DNA from: Lentimicrobium sp.
Lineage (GTDB): Bacteria > Bacteroidota > Bacteroidia > Bacteroidales > Lentimicrobiaceae
Length of the DNA: 64,000 nucleotides
Direction: 5' to 3'
Assembly (NCBI GenBank): GCA_019429275.1
Contig: JAHYJC010000015.1
Coordinates: 28,337-92,336 of the forward strand
The position numbers and the translations under genes were made by a program. The notes under the pieces were generated by a model. That model was not told where the DNA came from and did no database searches. It was given only the letters and a program-made list of their open reading frames with translations. Below are positions 50,599-59,205 of the stretch, one piece after another. How positions within the stretch are numbered: position 1 is the stretch's first letter; every line of letters begins with the position of its first letter.

Positions 50599-51211
50599 GA
50601 AGGGCTTGACCTTGGACGTTGCAATCAAATCAATGCACGTTGCAGAACTAACAAAACAACTTGGCGAAAAGGATATGCTGAAAGCAGTTACCGGAGCCAT
50701 TCTCGTGGCTGCAGAGTACTTCAATGTCAAGGGAGGTATCAATGAGTCACAGGCCGTTCAAACTGCTTCCCTATGGATTGAGCAGTACCCTCTGGAAACC
50801 TTTGAAGATTTGCTTCTATGCCTCAAAAATGCGAAGCTCGGCAAGTATGGCATCGTTTACAACCGGATTGACGGTCAGACAATCTTTGAATGGTTCAGGG
50901 CTTACCTCGATGAAAAGTATGAACGCTTCGAGCAAATGAAGAAGCAGGAGAAAATGGACGCAATGGCTGAATCTGAAGTGTTTATTGGCCTTGCTGCAAA
51001 GGTGCTTTCAAACAAACCCAAAGCAGAAGAATGTACAAGCCAGATAAGTCATGAATCACACCTCCAAAAATTTAAAGAGATGCTGGCTGACATGGGAAAG
51101 CATGAATTACTCGATGCAAAAAGGTATTACTTAAAGCAAAACTCACAAACCTTAAGCGGAGTTTTTCAGGACTATATCGACCTGATTAACGAAGCTATTC
51201 TATTGAAATAA
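50489..51211 (+). CDS. Hypothetical phage replication-module protein (DUF6633-like)
   Basis: Overlaps DUF4373 gene; DGQTIFEWFRAYLDEKYERFEQMK region. Confidence 0.6.
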   Translation: MEIQNNTAALQVRPKQQTILLTQCSAKKDTMELMIAEKGLTLDVAIKSMHVAELTKQLGEKDMLKAVTGAILVAAEYFNVKGGINESQAVQTASLWIEQYPLETFEDLLLCLKNAKLGKYGIVYNRIDGQTIFEWFRAYLDEKYERFEQMKKQEKMDAMAESEVFIGLAAKVLSNKPKAEECTSQISHESHLQKFKEMLADMGKHELLDAKRYYLKQNSQTLSGVFQDYIDLINEAILLK

Positions 51212-51223
51212 CAATCCTAAATC

Positions 51224-51475
51224 ATGTTAAAAGATTCCAAAGCAGTAAGCAAAATGAGACCCTGGCTGATTGAGCAACGGGAAAAACTTCTCGAAGCTGA
51301 AATGAGGCGAAAAAGCCTCTACCATAAGCTCGACAAAGTAAAAGGACTTGACGAGTACACAAATATTTGCTGTCAATTATCCACACTTGACTTGAAGATT
51401 GAGGCCATGAAAGCAAGATTGAAAGGAAATTGGGGAATGTCACAAACCGAATTCTTCAAACTTTCTGCAAAATAG
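51224..51475 (+). CDS. Hypothetical coiled-coil protein
   Basis: ORF in operon, tight spacing. Confidence 0.55.
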   Translation: MLKDSKAVSKMRPWLIEQREKLLEAEMRRKSLYHKLDKVKGLDEYTNICCQLSTLDLKIEAMKARLKGNWGMSQTEFFKLSAK

Positions 51476-51487
51476 GTGACAACAACA

Positions 51488-51670
51488 ATGGCAAAGAAGA
51501 AGAACAACCATACCCTGTTTCCTGATGAAACGGAAAAACCTAATTGCCCTGTCATTTGCCCGCAGTGCGGAATGCCTTTAGAAGTTGATTTAGAAATCTG
51601 CTGGATGTGTTGTGAGAAAATTACTGCACCCGAAAAAAATATCGCAAACAACTGTCCTACAAATGAATAA
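51488..51670 (+). CDS. Small zinc-ribbon-like protein
   Basis: CPVICPQCGMPLEVDLEICWMCCEK paired Cys motifs. Confidence 0.6.
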   Translation: MAKKKNNHTLFPDETEKPNCPVICPQCGMPLEVDLEICWMCCEKITAPEKNIANNCPTNE

Positions 51671-52073
51671 CAAACCAAACACCCCACGCAAGGCCAAAAT
51701 ATCGAAACCTACAAGGGATATTGGTTCGGAAAAATCAGACATGTTTGTTAAAATAGTCAAATCAGTGAATGGACTTGATGTAGTGAAGGAATACCGGTTC
51801 ACTCCCGAAAGAAGATGGAGGCTCGACTACGCCATTCCAACTCACATGATTGCCATTGAAGTTGAAGGTGGAGCTTTCACCAGTGGAAGGCACACCCGGG
51901 GAAAGGGATTTATCGCTGATATGGAGAAGTACAATGAACTTACCTGCCTTGGTTGGTCGCTTATCCGGGTAACACCCCAAAACCTACTCACATCAAAAAC
52001 ACTCGAAAACGTTCATAGATGTGCTGAAAACTATAATTTCTTAGTAAAAAATTACCATAGTGGTAGTTTTTGA
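51663..52073 (+). CDS. Putative VSR/DUF559-like endonuclease
   Basis: RRWRLDYAIPTHMIAIEVEGG..RHTRGKGFIADMEKYNELTCLGWSLIRVTPQ (D-ExE pattern). Confidence 0.7.
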   Translation: MNNKPNTPRKAKISKPTRDIGSEKSDMFVKIVKSVNGLDVVKEYRFTPERRWRLDYAIPTHMIAIEVEGGAFTSGRHTRGKGFIADMEKYNELTCLGWSLIRVTPQNLLTSKTLENVHRCAENYNFLVKNYHSGSF

Positions 52074-52109
52074 TGCAATGCATCGTATTTTTACACAAAA
52101 ATCATAACC

Positions 52110-52748
52110 ATGTCAGAAGAATTAAAAATCATCTACCGGCAGCTATCTGAACTGATTGAGCCTGATTACAACCCTCGCAAAATATCAGCAAAACAGAGGG
52201 AGGAAATTAAGAAGTCCCTGATGAATTTCGGTTTCGTGCAACCGCTTGTGGTCAATATGCACCCGGAAAGAGAAAACATTGTTATCGGTGGTAATCAGAG
52301 GAAGAAGATAGCCGAAGCAATGGGACACGAAACTGCACCCTGTATCGAAGTAAATCTTGACCTCGAAAAGGAGAAGGAGCTTAACCTTAGGCTGAACAAA
52401 AATCAGGCTGAATTTGATGTTGACCTGCTGAACGAATTCTTTGACCGGGAATTCCTTTTTGACATTGGATTTACTGAAAAGGAAGTCGGTAAACTCGAAA
52501 GTGAGTTTGACCAAAAATTCAATGCAATCACGAATGATGAAGCTGAAATGCCGATTGTTCCTAAGTTCAATGAGAAGTACAATTCCATTATCATTTTCTG
52601 CAACAATGAGTTGGACTTCAATTGGATTCGCAATGTCCTCAAACTTCAAAGGCACAAGGACTACAAAAATTCAAGAGTTGGCGAAGCACACGTTTTGACT
52701 GTTCAGAATTTTCAGGAGATTTGGGAGGAGGCCGTTAACCATGAATAA
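52110..52748 (+). CDS. ParB N-terminal (ParB/Srx)-domain protein
   Basis: LIEPDYNPRKISAKQREEIKKSLMNFGFVQPLVVNMHPERENIVIGGNQRKKIAEAMG. Confidence 0.85.
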   Translation: MSEELKIIYRQLSELIEPDYNPRKISAKQREEIKKSLMNFGFVQPLVVNMHPERENIVIGGNQRKKIAEAMGHETAPCIEVNLDLEKEKELNLRLNKNQAEFDVDLLNEFFDREFLFDIGFTEKEVGKLESEFDQKFNAITNDEAEMPIVPKFNEKYNSIIIFCNNELDFNWIRNVLKLQRHKDYKNSRVGEAHVLTVQNFQEIWEEAVNHE

Positions 52749-53484
52749 GATACCTGTTGTTTGTCCGAGCAAAGGCCGCTTCAACAATGTAAAAACCCTG
52801 CAATTTTTCCCTGACCTTGTCCTTGTCGTGCCACACTACGAAGTCGAACAATACAAGGAGAATTACCCTGATACCGAAGTAATCGGCACTCCAAAACACA
52901 TCAAAGGGATTACACCAACAAGGCAATGGATTATTGAGCAATGGGACGATGTCTTTATGATTGATGATGATGTTGAAGCAGTAAGAAGGAACTTTACCCT
53001 CCCGAATGAGGAGTACAATATTGAAGATTCTGTTACTGTCAGAGATATTCTTGAAACTACCGCAGGCATCGCTAAAGATATTGGCGCAAAGGTCTATTCC
53101 TTCGGCAAAGTCAAAAACCCTCTTGAGTACAACTCCTTCAAACCGATTGACCATGTTGGCTACATGAATGCTTCGTTTTGTGGATTCATGAAAGGGCATG
53201 GACTTAGTTACGACCTCTCAATGTCAGAAGGAGAAGATCATTACATATCCTGCCTGACGATTTACAAGCACCGGTATTGCCTTATCGACAACAGATACAC
53301 CTTTCAAACGCAAGGTAACTTCAAAGCATTGGGCGGTTGTAATGACTACCGAACCCGGGAAAGCATGATCAAGAACACCCTATACCTACGCAAGAAATTC
53401 GGAGAAGTTATCAAATTCAAAGAAGCAACCGCAATTAAGAAGAACGTCAATTTTGGCGAAAGGTCACTCATATTCCCGTACTGA
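52741..53484 (+). CDS. GT-A-fold glycosyltransferase resembling TET-associated (TAGT)/GREB1-like phage glycosyltransferases
   Basis: VVCPSKGRFNNV..ITPTRQWIIEQWDDVFMIDDDVEAV (PSKGR and DDD motifs). Confidence 0.65.
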   Translation: MNKIPVVCPSKGRFNNVKTLQFFPDLVLVVPHYEVEQYKENYPDTEVIGTPKHIKGITPTRQWIIEQWDDVFMIDDDVEAVRRNFTLPNEEYNIEDSVTVRDILETTAGIAKDIGAKVYSFGKVKNPLEYNSFKPIDHVGYMNASFCGFMKGHGLSYDLSMSEGEDHYISCLTIYKHRYCLIDNRYTFQTQGNFKALGGCNDYRTRESMIKNTLYLRKKFGEVIKFKEATAIKKNVNFGERSLIFPY

Positions 53485-54254
53485 TGAAAATTCTGATCTG
53501 CATACCTTCAAAAGGAAGGCCGTATGACCTCAAAACTACTGAATGGCTCGCTAAATGCTCCCTGCCTGAAAACTGCCATGTAAAAGTATTCGTTGAACCT
53601 CAGGAGAAACGGTATTACAACCTTTCCCTGCCAAAGAAAGATTGGCTGTTTACGCTCCCTGAAAATGACAGAGGGAAAGGATATGCCATGTTTATCGCTA
53701 CTCAATACGCCAAAGAAAACGGCTACGATTTGCAGTTTTTCATGGACGATGATATTAACGGATTCATTGATTTCAGGGCAAAGTCGGCTTTCAAGGTCGA
53801 TGTTTTTAACAACCTGCTCAGAGATATACCAACTGCCTTTGAGAATGATGAAAAACTCGGACTTGTCAGATTCCTTTCAGCCCGGGCCTTCTACTTCGTC
53901 AAAAACAAACAGCAGCAATTCGTGTACAAAAATCAGGGTGCCTGGGGTACGATGTTAGTCAGAACCAATCAAAACAAAATCTGCCCTGAGATTACTCACT
54001 ACGACGACACCGCTATTCAACTCTACCTATGGAGAGAAGGATTCCACGCCCTCACATACGGACTTGCAGGAGTTAATGTCGAAGTCTATACCAACAAAGG
54101 AGGTTACCAAATCCGGGACAGAAAAAAAGATGCCGAAGATGCTATTGAATTCCTGAAAAGGGATTTTCCAAAAGTATTCATGAAGTCAGCAACCCACACT
54201 CTCGGTTACGATATTGATATTGAAGCATACAAACCCAAAACAGAAAACCTGTAA
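53484..54254 (+). CDS. Second glycosyltransferase of the same apparent family
   Basis: ICIPSKGRPYDLKTTEWL..NGYDLQFFMDDDINGF; starts in TGATG overlap with upstream gene. Confidence 0.65.
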   Translation: MKILICIPSKGRPYDLKTTEWLAKCSLPENCHVKVFVEPQEKRYYNLSLPKKDWLFTLPENDRGKGYAMFIATQYAKENGYDLQFFMDDDINGFIDFRAKSAFKVDVFNNLLRDIPTAFENDEKLGLVRFLSARAFYFVKNKQQQFVYKNQGAWGTMLVRTNQNKICPEITHYDDTAIQLYLWREGFHALTYGLAGVNVEVYTNKGGYQIRDRKKDAEDAIEFLKRDFPKVFMKSATHTLGYDIDIEAYKPKTENL

Positions 54255-54916
54255 TGACCGTTGACGTTATCATTCCTGCAAACAGCAAAGACTATATGAG
54301 CCTTATTACTACTGCAGCCTCAATCAGAAGCCTCAGAAGTTCAAGTAGCAATATACAATTCAATGTTATTGTTGTCGAACAAAACAAACCCACTTCACAC
54401 CCTCTTGCCGACAAAGTGCTGAATTATGACTTCGACTTCAACTACAACAAAGTGCTTAACCTCGGATTGAAAAACAGTTCAGCCAAATACGCACTACTCT
54501 GCAACAATGATTTGATTTACCACACAGGTTTCTTTGAGGCCTTGCTGCAGGTATTCCGGACAGGCTACAAATCACTTTCCCCTACCAATCCACTCAGAAG
54601 CCTATACACCCACAAACCTATTGTCGAAGGCTACGGAGTTAATCATGACCTGATGGGTTGGTGCATCGCTGTTGAACGTGATATGATTGAACGTATTGGC
54701 TACTTTGACGAAGGAGTTTCCTTTTGGTACTCCGACAACCTGTATGCAGACCAACTCAAACACCATAACATCAAACACGCAAGAGTTACCAATTCATTTG
54801 TCTTTCACATCGGCTCAGGCTCGTCAAGCCTCAGAAATCTTACTCCTGAACAGAAGGCAGAATACACCACAAAACAAAAACTTATTTACGAAAATGCAAG
54901 GAAAAAGTATAAATAA
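54254..54916 (+). CDS. GT2-family glycosyltransferase
   Basis: VDVIIPANSKDYMSLITTAASIRSL, YALLCNNDLIYHTGFFEALL, GWCIAVERDMIERIGYFDE; TAATG overlap with upstream gene. Confidence 0.75.
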   Translation: MTVDVIIPANSKDYMSLITTAASIRSLRSSSSNIQFNVIVVEQNKPTSHPLADKVLNYDFDFNYNKVLNLGLKNSSAKYALLCNNDLIYHTGFFEALLQVFRTGYKSLSPTNPLRSLYTHKPIVEGYGVNHDLMGWCIAVERDMIERIGYFDEGVSFWYSDNLYADQLKHHNIKHARVTNSFVFHIGSGSSSLRNLTPEQKAEYTTKQKLIYENARKKYK

Positions 54917-54973
54917 ATTTGGATAACTCGCTATTTATTAATAAGTTAGCATGAACTTAAACAGCAACACAAA

Positions 54974-55615
54974 ATGAAACAACAAGTATTGACGATCAAT
55001 GGCTATGACCTTTTTGAATGTGTTTCAGCACTTCAAAAGGAAATTCGCAGGTGCAATGAAAAGGAAGCAATGTATTGGGCTGTTGAACTGTACAACTCCG
55101 GTTACGCTCCTTATGTTTGGAAACGGCTTGTCATAATTTCAACCGAAGATATTGGACTTGCTTATCCGATGGCTCCGGTTATAATCAATGCCCTGCAAGT
55201 TCAATTCGAAAAACTTTCTGAAAGACCTGATAAGAAGAAGCAATGCAGACTGCCATACGTTCAGGCAGTATTGTTTCTTACTAATGCTCCCAAAAGTAGA
55301 CACACCGATTGGGCTTTGAATTACCACTTCGACAGTCATTGGTTCGTTGATATGAATAAGAAGGAAATTCCTGATTATGCCATTGACATTCACACCCGGA
55401 AAGGAAAGGCAATGGGTAAAACAATCAACAACTTCTTTGAAGAAGGAAGTTACGTAGCCAATCATAAACTACTCAATAACGAGGAGTTCTATAAAAATGA
55501 ATGCAGAAGGCGTTGGAATAGCCAGGAATGGATTGCCGTTGCAAAACAGAGAAGTGCTGAATTTGAGAATCGAAATAACAATCCCTCTACACAAGGAGAC
55601 TTATTTTCAAGTTGA
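54974..55615 (+). CDS. Orphan RarA/MgsA C-terminal-domain-like protein (no AAA+ domain)
   Basis: YDLFECVSALQKEIRRCNEKEAMYWAVELYNSGYAPYVWKRLVIISTEDIGLAYPMAP..VLFLTNAPKS parallels RarA C-terminal region. Confidence 0.65.
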   Translation: MKQQVLTINGYDLFECVSALQKEIRRCNEKEAMYWAVELYNSGYAPYVWKRLVIISTEDIGLAYPMAPVIINALQVQFEKLSERPDKKKQCRLPYVQAVLFLTNAPKSRHTDWALNYHFDSHWFVDMNKKEIPDYAIDIHTRKGKAMGKTINNFFEEGSYVANHKLLNNEEFYKNECRRRWNSQEWIAVAKQRSAEFENRNNNPSTQGDLFSS

Positions 55616-55621
55616 CAAAAC

Positions 55622-56038
55622 ATGACAAAAGCAGTTAAAAAGGCTTCCGCAAGGAGGCCTTCAGTCAAAAGAAGACAACAGGCATTTTTGGAGGCCTACG
55701 ACAAATCTCTATCCAACGTATCTATGGCCTGCAAGGTTGTTGGTATCAGCCGCAATGCTTTTTACGAATGGTGCAAGAAGTACCCTAAATTCAACCAACA
55801 GATCATTGATTTTGATGAAAGCAATATTGATTTTGCCGAAACAATGTTGATGAAAAACATCAGGGAGCAGAAAGAAGCTTCAATCTTTTTCTACTTAAAG
55901 ACCAAAGCGAAGGCCAGAGGATACGTTGAACGGCAGGAGTTTGAGCACGGAGGCTCCGATGCTTTCATTGAAGCGATGAAAGTTGCAAGTAAACTCAGAA
56001 GGCAAATGGAAGGACAGCAAGCCGATGAATCAAATTGA
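55622..56038 (+). CDS. Terminase small-subunit-like protein
   Basis: HTH region SNVSMACKVVGISRNAFYEWCKKYPKFNQQI; directly upstream of TerL with overlapping ORF. Confidence 0.75.
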   Translation: MTKAVKKASARRPSVKRRQQAFLEAYDKSLSNVSMACKVVGISRNAFYEWCKKYPKFNQQIIDFDESNIDFAETMLMKNIREQKEASIFFYLKTKAKARGYVERQEFEHGGSDAFIEAMKVASKLRRQMEGQQADESN

Positions 56039-57548
56039 GTTTGCCGAAAACATTCTTTACTATCAGGAGGATTGGTGCAGGTTTGCCCGGGACATTCTCC
56101 GAATCAAGTTGGACCCGCAGCAAGAAGCTATCCTGAGAGGCGTACAGCATAACAAAATGGTAACTGTTCGTTCAGGTACTGCAAGAGGCAAGGACTTTGT
56201 CGCTGCTGCTGCTGCCTTATGTTTCCTATATCTTACACCTGACTTTGACGATGAAGGAGAGATGATTGCCTCTACCAAAATTGCCCTTACTGCTCCTACA
56301 GGCCGACAGATAAAAAATATCATGATGCCTGAAATAACCAAAATGTATAACAGGGCAAAATTCCTTCCCGGCAATCTGATGTCTGACGGGATCCGTTTTG
56401 ACTACTTCAAAGATTGGTTTCTTGTTGGTTTCAAAGCAAGTGATTCACCCGAAGCCTGGTCAGGATTTCACGCAGTAAACACGATGTTTGTCATTACTGA
56501 AGCTTCGGGTATTCCTGAAGTAATATATGAGGCAATCGAAGGTAACTTGCAGCAAAACAGCCGAATGTTGTTGGTATTCAATCCAAACACTACAACCGGT
56601 TATGCTGCTTCATCGCACAAATCCGCACGTTTCACGAAGTTTCGTTTAAGCTCCTTAGATGCTCCAAATGTACTTGCCAGAAAAACTATTTTTCCCGGGC
56701 AGGTCGATTATGAATGGATTTGCGACAAGGTAAACCAATGGTGCACTACCATTCAGGAGAGGGATTTTAACGAAGGAGAAGGCGACTTTCGCTTTCAGGT
56801 ACCCGAAAAGCCTGAACTGCTATACCGGCCAAATGACCTGTTCCGTATCAAGGTGCTTGGAATGTTTCCCAAAGTTTCAGAAGATGCTCTTATTCCTATC
56901 AATTGGGTTGAACTTGCCAATCAGCGGTGGATTGAAAAAACTGAATATCTTGACAGGGAGAATTTAGGCCCCAAATCTTTAGGCGTTGACGTTGCCGGAA
57001 TGGGAAGGGATTCAAGTGTACTCTGTCACAGGCACGGAAGCTATGTTTGGAAGTTTGACGTTCATTTTGCAGCAGGCAAGGCAGATCACATGGCCATATC
57101 AGGAATGGTAGCAAATGCCCTCAAAGTAGACCCGGAGAACAAGGCTTTCATCGATACTATTGGAGAGGGAGCAGGAGTTTATTCAAGGCTGATTGAACTT
57201 GGGTATGACAACGCTTTTTCCTGCAAATTCTCGTCAGGAGCGAAGGGACTGAATGACATTACCGGAGTGTACAAGTTTGCCAACCTCCGGGCATACCTTT
57301 TTTGGTGTGTAAGGGATTGGCTTAACCCTGCCAACAATAACGATGCTTGCCTACCATTAGACGACCAATTAATTGAAGAAGCAACCGCAATAAAATGGAA
57401 GTTTCAGTCCGATGGTTCAATCATCATTGAACCGAAGGAGGACATCAAAACCCGTTTAGGCCGGTCAATCGACAAGTTTGACGCACTTGCAAATACTTTT
57501 TATCCTGCAGGTAAAAAAACGGTTGACTTGTCAAAGATATTCTTTTAG
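56025..57548 (+). CDS. terL: Phage terminase large subunit
   Basis: MVTVRSGTARGKDFVAAAAALCFL (Walker A-like), VITEASGIPEVIYEAIEGNL, GVDVAGMGRDSSVLCHR nuclease region. Confidence 0.88.
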   Translation: MNQIEFAENILYYQEDWCRFARDILRIKLDPQQEAILRGVQHNKMVTVRSGTARGKDFVAAAAALCFLYLTPDFDDEGEMIASTKIALTAPTGRQIKNIMMPEITKMYNRAKFLPGNLMSDGIRFDYFKDWFLVGFKASDSPEAWSGFHAVNTMFVITEASGIPEVIYEAIEGNLQQNSRMLLVFNPNTTTGYAASSHKSARFTKFRLSSLDAPNVLARKTIFPGQVDYEWICDKVNQWCTTIQERDFNEGEGDFRFQVPEKPELLYRPNDLFRIKVLGMFPKVSEDALIPINWVELANQRWIEKTEYLDRENLGPKSLGVDVAGMGRDSSVLCHRHGSYVWKFDVHFAAGKADHMAISGMVANALKVDPENKAFIDTIGEGAGVYSRLIELGYDNAFSCKFSSGAKGLNDITGVYKFANLRAYLFWCVRDWLNPANNNDACLPLDDQLIEEATAIKWKFQSDGSIIIEPKEDIKTRLGRSIDKFDALANTFYPAGKKTVDLSKIFF

Positions 57549-57550
57549 TT

Positions 57551-58963
57551 TTGCCCCATGATGGTAATTTTATGAAACAGATTTCAGACATTTTAAACCA
57601 AAGTCCTGAGAACATTGTCAAGGCTATAAAAGCCTCCGAAAAGGAAGTTGACAGGAAAGAAATAAGTGCTCAATACGACCCTTCCATGCACGATGTTATG
57701 ATCTCTTACAAGAGAAAAAACAAAAGAGCGATGGACGGGAAAGGAGGTGTTAAGGAGGTCTCTGTTGCAAGGCTTTCCATTCCTTTTCAAAAGATCATTG
57801 TGAACCGGGCTGTTGCCTTCTTATTCACAAATCCTGTATCAATTACGCTTGCAGACCAAACGGCTGATGATACAGCTTTGACGATGATTCAATACCTTCT
57901 AAAGAAGAATAAAAGTAGCTCGTTAAACCGTGAAATTGCCAGGGCTTTGTTCAGTGAAACCGAAGTTGCAGAATATTGGTACCCTGTTGAAGATAAAGCC
58001 TTTTGGAAGAAAGCCAAACTTGAAAAGGTTGGAGATTACCGTTTACGTTGCCGGATATTCAGCCCTTCAAGAGGAGATACCCTCTATCCTGTTTTTGACG
58101 AGTTTGACGACATGGTTGCCTTTGGGAGAGGATACACCATAGTTGAAGGAGAGAAGAATGTAAAAACAGAATATCTTGACCTGTTTACGAATGATTTCAT
58201 CAAACGCTACAAAAAGGACAAGGAATTAGGTTGGATTGAAGAAATCAGCACTCCGAACATACTCAGCAAAATTCCGGTTGTTTACTATTCTCAGGAAGAA
58301 GCTGAATGGAGTGATGTTCAAAGCATGATTGACCGTTTAGAAACTTTGATCTCAAACTTTGCAGACACGAATGATTACTTTGGCAGTCCGATGGTGAAAG
58401 TGAAAGGAACCGTTACCGGTTTTGCTGAAAAGGGAGAGCAAGGCAAAGTGATTACCGTATCAGAGGGAGGCGATGCCGAATACCTGACATGGTCCAACGC
58501 TCCAGATACAATCAAGTTGGAGATTGACACCCTGCAAAACTTCATCTACTCAATGACACAAACCCCGGACATTTCGTTTAAAGCTGTTCAGGGTATTACA
58601 AACATATCAGGAATTGCATTGAAGTTGTTATTCCTTGACGCTTATCTGAAGGCTCAGAACAAGCTCGAAATCTTTGATGAAGCCATGACACGAAGGCTGT
58701 CAATCCTGAAATCTTACTGCTCCAAATTCAACGTAGCGAAGGAAACAATCATTCTCGATACAGAAATTGAGGCAGTTATCACACCTTACATTCCTGAAAA
58801 TCTTAAAGAGACAATTGAGATGCTTTCCGCTGCAACCGGAGGCAAACAAATACTCTCACAATCAAAGGCTGTTTCCATGACCGGCCTTGCTGATGATGCA
58901 GTTAAAGAAATGGAAGAAATTTCAAAAGAATTAGTCAATACCATAGGAGAAACTTTTGTATGA
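57551..58963 (+). CDS. Phage portal protein (SPP1 gp6-like)
   Basis: Position after TerL; IPFQKIIVNRAVAFLFTNPVSI, NDYFGSPMVKVKG, TPDISFKAVQGITNISGIALKLLFLDAYLKAQNK. Confidence 0.85.
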   Translation: MPHDGNFMKQISDILNQSPENIVKAIKASEKEVDRKEISAQYDPSMHDVMISYKRKNKRAMDGKGGVKEVSVARLSIPFQKIIVNRAVAFLFTNPVSITLADQTADDTALTMIQYLLKKNKSSSLNREIARALFSETEVAEYWYPVEDKAFWKKAKLEKVGDYRLRCRIFSPSRGDTLYPVFDEFDDMVAFGRGYTIVEGEKNVKTEYLDLFTNDFIKRYKKDKELGWIEEISTPNILSKIPVVYYSQEEAEWSDVQSMIDRLETLISNFADTNDYFGSPMVKVKGTVTGFAEKGEQGKVITVSEGGDAEYLTWSNAPDTIKLEIDTLQNFIYSMTQTPDISFKAVQGITNISGIALKLLFLDAYLKAQNKLEIFDEAMTRRLSILKSYCSKFNVAKETIILDTEIEAVITPYIPENLKETIEMLSAATGGKQILSQSKAVSMTGLADDAVKEMEEISKELVNTIGETFV

Positions 58964-59205
58964 TGAGCAATTTTCAAGAGTTTGATTGTCTTTTTCTCCA
59001 AAGGGACAATGAAATCAATAGTAATGCAGATTATGTAAGAGGGAAAATTTGTATTGACCTCAATAATGCCATTGCCTTCAATCGATTTACTGACGAACGC
59101 TATACCGTACTAAGAATGGTTGATGGCAATAGTTATATTGTTCGTTGTAGTTATGACGACATGATGGAAAGGGTTTTGAGTTATGTCGTAAGATTTGAAA
59201 ATTAA
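58960..59205 (+). CDS. Hypothetical small protein between portal and minor head
   Basis: 81-aa ORF, overlapping start/stops. Confidence 0.6.
   Translation: MMSNFQEFDCLFLQRDNEINSNADYVRGKICIDLNNAIAFNRFTDERYTVLRMVDGNSYIVRCSYDDMMERVLSYVVRFEN

Noticed and set aside
52185-52655. 156-aa antisense ORF opposite the ParB-like gene (and 52735-53199 opposite GT1)
   Set aside because: Shadow ORFs of low-GC-bias coding sequence; plus-strand proteins have clear family motifs.
52741-54254. Host surface polysaccharide (LPS/capsule) biosynthesis genes
   Set aside because: GTs are embedded in a phage replication-packaging operon with overlapping ParB and terminase genes, not with sugar-nucleotide or polymerase genes; kept as an alternative in the refutation test rather than the main call.
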